Source: Anarhynchus alexandrinus
Taxonomy: Eukaryota > Chordata > Aves > Charadriiformes > Charadriidae
Reading direction: 5' to 3'
NCBI GenBank assembly: GCA_008711295.1
Contig: VUYV01000015.1
Span: forward strand, 3,506,489-3,570,488
DNA: 64,000 nucleotides
Shown here piece after piece: positions 58,010-64,000 of the stretch. The notes beneath the pieces are model-generated. The model searched no databases and was not told the DNA's origin. It saw only the letters and a list, made by a program, of their open reading frames with translations. Numbering within the stretch: the first letter of the stretch is position 1; every line of letters starts with the position of its first letter. The translations under genes were made by a program, and so were the position numbers.

Positions 58010-58850
58010 CAATCATAAAGCTTAAAAGGATCTTCAGAGGACATCTAGTCCTTCCCTCTGCCCTAAAATAAGATCAAGTGCAATGTTGTTCCTGACAGAT
58101 GTGTGTTTAGCTTTGCACCTGCTAACTTGCACAGTTTCTTCTACCATCTAAGTAAAATCTCTCAGTGCAAAATGTTTCTTGTGCCAAACATGGAAAGTGG
58201 GTTTTCCCTTACCTTTGTGTCAACCTTCCTTTTACGCATCCAAAGCATGTTTCTTCATTTTCTTGCTATAATAAATAACCGTAAACTTTTTTTTTTAATT
58301 CCTCTTTTCTTGGCATCTGCCAGTTCATCGTAGTCTCATCTTACAAGCTGATCCATGTATTTCTTCATATGTGAGAACTCAAGCCACCTGTAGTACCTTA
58401 GTTGAAAAATCGCCAATAGCAAGAAAAACAAAAAGATTTGTGTGTATCTTGCATGTGCTATTTTTTCATATACATGCCATAGTATTTTTGGTTGGGTTTT
58501 TTTTTTTTTTTGCTTGTTTTTTATTTAAGTCTGAAACTGTTAAGTCATGTTAGGAATGTGACTCACAAAAAACATCAAATCTACTTTATTCAGAAATTTT
58601 GTCTGATCACTGGTTCCCCATCTTGTAATTGTGCAGTTAGTTATTTTTAAATGCATAGGTCCTTTTTAAACTGCATCATATTTTTCCAGACCATTTCTCC
58701 AATTTGTCAAGATCATTTTACATTCTAATCCTGTCCTCTAAAGTACTTGCAGATCCTCCCTGCTTGGTATCCTCTGCGTATTTAATAACCATAATCTCTC
58801 TTCTATTATTCAACTCTTAAATGTTTCTTAAAGGTCCAAACTGAAATTAC
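58010..58850 (-). mobile_element. very old CR1/L3-like LINE remnant (about 840 bp)
   Basis: Read in reverse, a long ordered series of old CR1/L3 words survives. At 58025-58105 are GGATCTTCAGAGGACATCTA, ATAAGATCAAGTGCAATG and TTCCTGACAGATGTGTGT (3' UTR). At about 58600-58640 are CACTGGTTCCCCATCTTGTA and ATTGTGCAGTTA. At 58676-58800 are CAGACCATTTCTCCAATTTG, TCAAGATCATTTTACATTCT, AATCCTGTCCTCTAAAGTAC and CTTGGTATCCTCTGCG, which back-translate to the RT segment around the FADD motif. The middle is decayed. A poly-T tract at 58498-58511 may be a later insertion or expansion. Confidence 0.72.
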
Positions 58851-60059
58851 CCTAAAGGATGTCTCAAAACTACAGTATCTCCAGAACCTTTAAAACATAC
58901 ATAGGACAACAGCTTTCCATTAGCCCTGTAGCAGTTTGGACAAATATTACACACTACTCAGACTGCCAAATCTGCTGTTTGTCTAAAACAAAAAAAACAA
59001 AGAAGTGTAATTACTAGTGTTAACTACTGATGCAATTAATAAATGTGCTGAATGAAAAATGCTTAAGTTTAGAGAACTTGAATGGCTGAATAATACCAGC
59101 CCATACTTTTGCTCAATGGCAAAATGACATGATAGGATAATAATATTGTGTCAAGGGATGACGGGCAGTGGGCCAACATGCTCTGAAAGGTGCCCAGAAA
59201 ACATAGAAGTGACTTTTTTTTTTTTTTTAATTTTTAAGATTATCGTCTTCATTTTGAATCTAGTAAGGACCAAAATAAAGTTTCAGATATGCAGCTAACA
59301 GGACTGACTATTATGTATATAGTGCAATTCTTCCACATTTGCTCAGTTCCTTTTGTGTACTTGCAGTAATGACCTTCAGTTACCTTTACAGCTCAGATAC
59401 CTTTCAGCTGGCTTTAGATATTGAGCAGCTAACTAACCCTAACCCTACAGTACAGTAGCTCTGGCACTGGGGCTCTCTGGTTGATATTTTTTTAACCTTG
59501 AAACTGTCTCAGTGTATTTTTTGCTGCAGACAGAAAAAGTTCATGGAGTATGAGGCTATATTAATTTTACTTATTTCTTCAGGCTTTTTTTCCCCAGATA
59601 GTATTTTTTTTTCCTTCTTAAAATGTAGAAAAAGAAAACCGTAGCAAGCGATCTTTCACACTTAAAAAAATAAATAAACCAATCTATACTTCTTTGTGTA
59701 GGAGAGAAAAATGTACTCTATGTCCATGAGCAGTGTGAAATTCTCTTGCCCCTAGAAAAGGATGTTTCTGGGATTTTTTAGGGTCTTTTTTATTTCATAG
59801 GCAAAACTCCATTGTTTCTCTTTTTATTGAATGCAGTTGTTATGGTTTCAAGAAGAATAAACAATGAATAGGTTTGGACTTTTTATAATGGAGCTGGGAA
59901 AAAAAAATCTGAAAAGATAAGCTACTGTGATAGGGTAACTGATGTACCTGTTTTAATTTCTCAAATTGTAAATGCCAGGGGAAATAAAATAAGAAATACT
60001 ATATTAGCCATTGCTGAAAGCTTTCACATTGGATTTCACCAGCTTTACTTCAGACTGAT
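58851..60059. other. unique AT-rich sequence, no gene recognised
   Basis: No gene recognised. Two CCCTAA units at about 59433-59448 are too few to be called interstitial telomeric repeat. T-run at 59213-59228. Confidence 0.55.
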
Positions 60060-60755
60060 TGGCACCATGCAACAGCACAGGTTGAAGGTCAACCAGGTGG
60101 AAAGCAGTTTGGCAGCAAAGATTGCGGGTTCTTGGTGGATAACAAGTTGAACATGAGTCAGCAATGTGTCCTTGCAGCGAAGGGGTCAGACACATCCTGG
60201 GCTACATGAGCAACAACATAGCCAGCAGCTCCTGGGAAATGTTCATTCCCCTCTATTTGACCCACCTGAGACTGCATCAAGAGCCTTGCTATGTCCAGCT
60301 TTGGAGTCTCCAGGCAAAAAAGACACTGAGACACTGGAGCAAGTGCAGGGGAGACCACCAAGGCGGGCAGGGGTCTGGATCAAACTGTGGACCATGAGGG
60401 GATGAGGGAGCTGGGTTTATTCACCATTAAGTAGAGAATGCTTCTGGGGAAGCTTAACAGGAGGGGAAGAAAAGAGACCAGAGGAAGCTTTTTCTAGAAG
60501 GTACACAATACAAGGAAAAAAAGCAACATATGTTACAATAGAGGAAATTCCAATTAGGTACAAGGTGTTTTTTAATTTTTTTTTTTGGCCCCTCACCTGA
60601 AGGTGGTCAAATTCTGGAGCAGCAGGGTTCAAAGAAGGTGTGAGAGACTTTCAGAATTCATCTGGATCATGTGTGAAAAAACTGCTCTGACTTGTTCAGA
60701 TTTGAGTGGGAGTTTGGACTAGAGGACCTCCTTACAGAAGCAGATCATTCTATTT
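60060..60755 (+). mobile_element. old CR1 LINE fragment with decayed RT
   Basis: Plus-strand CR1 starting in the RT C-terminal region. GATAACAAGTTGAACATGAG and TCAGCAATGTGTCCTTGCAG encode the [14 protein letters not shown] segment. CATCCTGGGCTACATGAGCA (HILGYMS) and CATTCCCCTCTATTTGACCC (IPLY) follow, then TATGTCCAGCTTTGGAGTCT (YVQLWS) and a worn 3' region ending GGACTAGAGGACCTCC and CATTCTATTTTATACATTCT near 60755. Several frameshifts and A- or T-run insertions break the frame (for example T-rich at 60567-60588). Confidence 0.82.
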
Positions 60756-61086
60756 TATACATTCTTTTAAATTTGAAGGCTTTGACTGTATTACAAGGAA
60801 GAAAGTTAACACAAAGTTGTGAGGGCCAACGTAATCTTAAGAAATCCCAAAGACAATAGTAAAATTGCTCGTACAGACCTGAGCAAGAATGCTGAAAAAA
60901 AAATGGTTGAAGCAATGCCATGGGAAGAAAAAATAGTTCCTGTGAGTGGGAAAGAAGGTTATAATTCATTGATCATTTTGAGAAGATATTGCTCCTCCTG
61001 CACAATGTCTGATAATTTCTGGGCTATGGGCTGGCTATAGTGGATGAATAAGAAAATTCTTATGTATCAAATAGTAAAGTTCTGTC

Positions 61087-61186
61087 TTTTTTTTTTTTTT
61101 TTTTTTTTTTTGTTACAAAGAAAAAATCTAAAAAGTCTAAAATNNNNNNNNNNNNNNNTAATTGATAGGAAAAAAAAAAAAAAAAG
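61087..61186. repeat. poly-T, 15-N gap, poly-A
   Basis: A run of 25 T (61087-61111), then A-rich sequence, 15 undetermined bases (61144-61158), and a run of 17 A (61170-61186). The opposing homopolymers could form a hairpin and probably caused the sequencing gap. Confidence 0.95.
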
Positions 61187-61389
61187 TTCCTCATGAATTG
61201 GGCCTCCCTAGTACATCTCTTCTTAGCAAGCAGTTCAGTCTGAAAATCTGGCCTCTGAGTAAGGTTTTCAAGAGCATTTAGTTGACCTTGATATGAGAGC
61301 ATATATTCCAAGGCAATTCTTGCCTATCACAGTTCCAATCCACCTATAGTGCTAATAAGAACTAAGCCTTTAACTGCCTTCCAAATCCC

Positions 61390-61429
61390 AAAAAAAAAAA
61401 AAAAAAAAAAAAAAAANAAAAAAAAAAAA
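61390..61429. repeat. poly-A run with one undetermined base
   Basis: About 40 A with a single N at 61417, followed by CAAACCAAAAAA. It could be a retroposon tail, but the sequence before it was not recognised. Confidence 0.95.
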
Positions 61430-63897
61430 CAAACCAAAAAAGGGAGCTTGGAATCCCAAATCAATAAATGTTACTCAAAGAGCTCCAAAGTCCTGCAGAC
61501 TGTAATGATCAAAAGTATTTAGACACCATGCAGAGAGGCCCCTTTGGACTTGGCCTGAGGCATTTCAGCAAATGGTATCCAATTCCCTGACACATTTTAT
61601 ACTTGGACCCCACCTATAAACAGTTTACAAAGAACTAAAACATGATTGCTAGAAGCTACAGACATAAGAAATCTGTGTTATGGATGGCTGGAGGGACATG
61701 AGTGAAATGTGTTATAGATTGTTATAAGCCAACTATTGACCTTTTAGCCTCCAAGACCTACTTTAACCATTTATCGAAACCTCTATTAATCATTTATTAA
61801 CCATTTAGAAGCTATAAAAGAAACCATAATATAAAGTGTGGCTTCTGTGTTTTTACATCTCCTGCCGGGGGGGACAAAGTGACCACAAAAAGGACAAATT
61901 GAATATGGCAAGGGTTCCTGTTTCCTGAAAAATATAGATATATTCTAAGCTGTTAGCTGGGGTTTAGGAGCAAAAATAAACATTTCTTCCTCTTGCTGCT
62001 CTTTAGACCGAAGTCCATTCTCTCCTCAGTTGCAATTTGAAACTGCATTTGAGACAGTTTTCTATATCTGAGGATAGGAGAAGGGGACCTAAAATGACAT
62101 CACATTAAAATTAAAACTGGAAAAATTCATGAAATCCTCACACAAACTGATCAGAGAACAGAATTTCTGCAGCAAATTCTATATTTAGCCAGAAACTGAA
62201 GCCACAACAGTAGCAATATGCTGCAGTTTTGCTCTTGTTGCTTGGAAAGGTCCTCTATTTTCATGGCTGCAATAAACTTGCTAGATGCCAGCAGTCTGAG
62301 GAGGGTTATTATAGGCAAGCGACACTCTGGTGTAGGCACGAGTGGTGTAGCCACGAGTGATCAGATGGGATTTCACTGAGCTGAAACCCCAACGAAGGCA
62401 CAGTCTGTGTTCTCACAATATGTGAATATCTCATAAATGTTTACGTATTTAAGCTGAGAACATTCCTGCCAGGTAAGAAAGTGCTCCCATCCCTGTATTC
62501 CAGATTTGGAAACTGATATTAAAAATAATAATAACACAAAAAATCAAAGCCATGTGCAAGACACCTGTGACAGATCTGTGTAACAACTATGAAACCTAAT
62601 GATTTTGCTCAGTATCATACTGTCAATGAGTAGGCATGACAAAGTCAGATATCTTAGATGGATGTGAACATATTTGCTTAACTAGATATGGTTAAGTCTA
62701 ATTCTGCACCACTTATCTTTCTTTTGAACTTAGAAATAACTGATGAACATAAGGAGTCTGATATAACAGTTTTACCAGTCTTCCAGTTAGCCATCAGATC
62801 ATCCTTCCTTCTTGTTATATATAGAAGCAGTGTGAAAACCGTGCTATCAAAACAGTGTTAGGATACTTTCATTTCTTAGAGTGTCTCTCAGTTACAGCTG
62901 CTTACATCCGGAGTAGATCTTTTGCAGTCAGACGAAATTAGTGCACTGTGTGGTTGTTGAGTGAGGTCATGATGCAAAAAGTGGTAGAGAAAAGAAAAAA
63001 AAAACTTAAAAAAACTCTAATCAAGTTCAATCATTATGATACAAGAGTGCCATAAATACCCCAAAGTCTGACTTTGCTTCTATGGATTAATATTTTAGAT
63101 TAATTATACTACTTTTTAAGGTCTTAGGAGCTAGCACACAATGAAAATGTGAACAATGAAAATGGAAGATAAGCCAAGATCCTAGTAAAAAACAATCTCA
63201 TGTTATAGCTCAAAATTTGTAACAATTAAACTCCGTTTGGCTTGAGCTAACTACAAATTCCACATTTTTCTTATGCTGATCATTTGAGATCCATTGCATT
63301 TCTAATGATCCCAAGGGATAGAGTTAATGCCACTTAGGAGTTACTTCCTATCACACAAGATGCAAGAATTGATTAGTGCCTATTGGAAACACATATTAAA
63401 AGTGGATTAGTTTAAACCACTTCCAAGGATCTGTTTAAGTCTTCATAAGAAAGATATTGTCAGATAGTCAGACTTTGCTTTCTCCTCATTCCAACAGTAA
63501 CAGCTACAATACAAGGTACCTATGAAATAGGTAGTGAAAAGAAATCTTTATCAAAACAGCTCAGCTCTTGGGTATGGAAAGGTGGAAAACTGGGATGAAG
63601 ATATGATTTAAAATAGAACAACTATGCAACAGAGTTGGAAACAAAATCCAGATTCTCCAACTCCCCTGTCAATATCATTCCCACAGGATGATATTTCCTA
63701 CAAAAATAATTTATGTCCAGGTTCCCCATCTGAAAAAAAAGTAATTTCTGAGACCAAAGAGCTGAAGTAAAAAGATGAGAGAAGCAAGAAAATCATAAAT
63801 GTTACATTAGCTTGAAGTCAAGACTATGCCGTATTTACCTTTTCTGTAAAAACTTTAAAGGCTTCAGGACATCTTATCTAAATTATTACATCTGAAG

Positions 63898-63946
63898 CCC
63901 TGATAGCCCTGCTATCAGGGGATATCAGGGATTTAAATAATCCCTG
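63898..63946. other. two adjacent perfect hairpins
   Basis: Hairpin 1: CCCTGATAG (63898-63906), loop CCCTG, CTATCAGGG (63912-63920). Hairpin 2: CAGGGATT (63926-63933), loop TAAAT, AATCCCTG (63939-63946). All arms pair without mismatch, and the word CAGGG/CCCTG recurs throughout. No known small RNA or terminator family was recognised. Confidence 0.9.
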
Positions 63947-64000
63947 TTATGTCAAATTAAAAATAAGTTCTTTTTTTTTTACAAAAACCAAACCAAACCA
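63947..64000. repeat. T run and CCAAA-rich edge
   Basis: A run of about ten T at 63971-63980 is followed by ACAAAAACCAAACCAAACCA, which is cut by the window edge. Confidence 0.75.

Larger units (their letters stand above)
60756..63897. other. unique sequence with homopolymers and a small gap
   Basis: No gene recognised. Contains the poly-T / N / poly-A structure at 61087-61186 and the poly-A at 61390-61429. A 15-base tandem copy of GGTGTAGGCACGAGT lies at about 62329-62358. A TATAAAAG-containing stretch at about 61690-61880 might be part of an unidentified LTR. Confidence 0.5.

Noticed and set aside
59433..59448. CCCTAA-type telomere-like words
   Set aside because: Only about two units; expected by chance in AT-rich DNA.
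1..64000. CRISPR arrays, operons, phage or plasmid features
   Set aside because: No direct-repeat/spacer structure or dense coding. The repeat content is that of a bird nuclear genome.
1..64000. tRNA, rRNA or snRNA genes
   Set aside because: No intact A/B-box pair with a cloverleaf, and no rRNA or snRNA wording was recognised on either strand by eye.

Overview
The window reads as non-coding DNA from a bird, either an intergenic 'desert' or the inside of a very long intron. The evidence for a bird is its repeats. There are at least eleven CR1 (chicken repeat 1) LINE pieces, most carrying the avian CR1 3' end of octamer ATTCTATG-type units. There are also several solo LTRs of types common in bird genomes, a few very old amniote repeats, and no primate- or rodent-type SINEs. 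I found no host protein-coding exon, tRNA, rRNA or known small RNA that I can defend. Every long open frame with recognisable protein content belongs to a CR1 reverse transcriptase.

Layout. 1-126 is a (GGAAAA)n microsatellite. 6196-7328 is a young, 5'-truncated CR1 (minus) with an unbroken 336-residue RT fragment. 8854-9749 is a solo LTR. 14694-14762 is an ancient palindromic repeat. 18241-18365 is a MIR-like SINE. 18735-19221 holds fragments of two different LTR families. 19640-21662 is a long CR1 (plus). 23397-23605 is a (GGGAT)n array sitting on a CR1 tip. 27424-28530 is a CR1 (minus) with a lost catalytic aspartate. 30430-31347 is a CR1 (minus) interrupted by a 301-base assembly gap. 34860-35065 is a short CR1 tail and 36947-37695 a solo LTR. 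38948-39400, 45915-46350 and 58010-58850 are very old CR1/L3-like pieces. 46522-46960, 50675-50810 and 53196-53268 are old palindromic repeats. 48514-48818 is a CR1 tail. 53972-54362 is a well-preserved solo LTR with a perfect 4-bp target duplication, followed 96 bp later by a second solo LTR (54459-55052). 55637-56995 is a CR1 (minus) closely related to the 20-kb copy. 60060-60755 is a worn CR1 (plus). The rest is AT-rich unique sequence with simple repeats.

How the parts relate. Nothing here forms an operon or pathway. The story is one of transposon insertion, solo-LTR formation and decay, with at least three age layers: very old palindromes, MIR and L3-like pieces; middle-aged CR1 tails and LTR fragments; and young CR1 and LTR copies. 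The most useful observations are: (1) the CR1 copies at 20 kb and 56 kb share the same three ORF-breaking changes, so both come from an already defective source or a duplication; (2) the assembly gap inside the 30-kb CR1 is about 239 bases too short when sized from its 6-kb relative, which also explains its apparent frame break; (3) the 54-kb solo LTR keeps clear insertion marks. I did not find a convincing new biological system.
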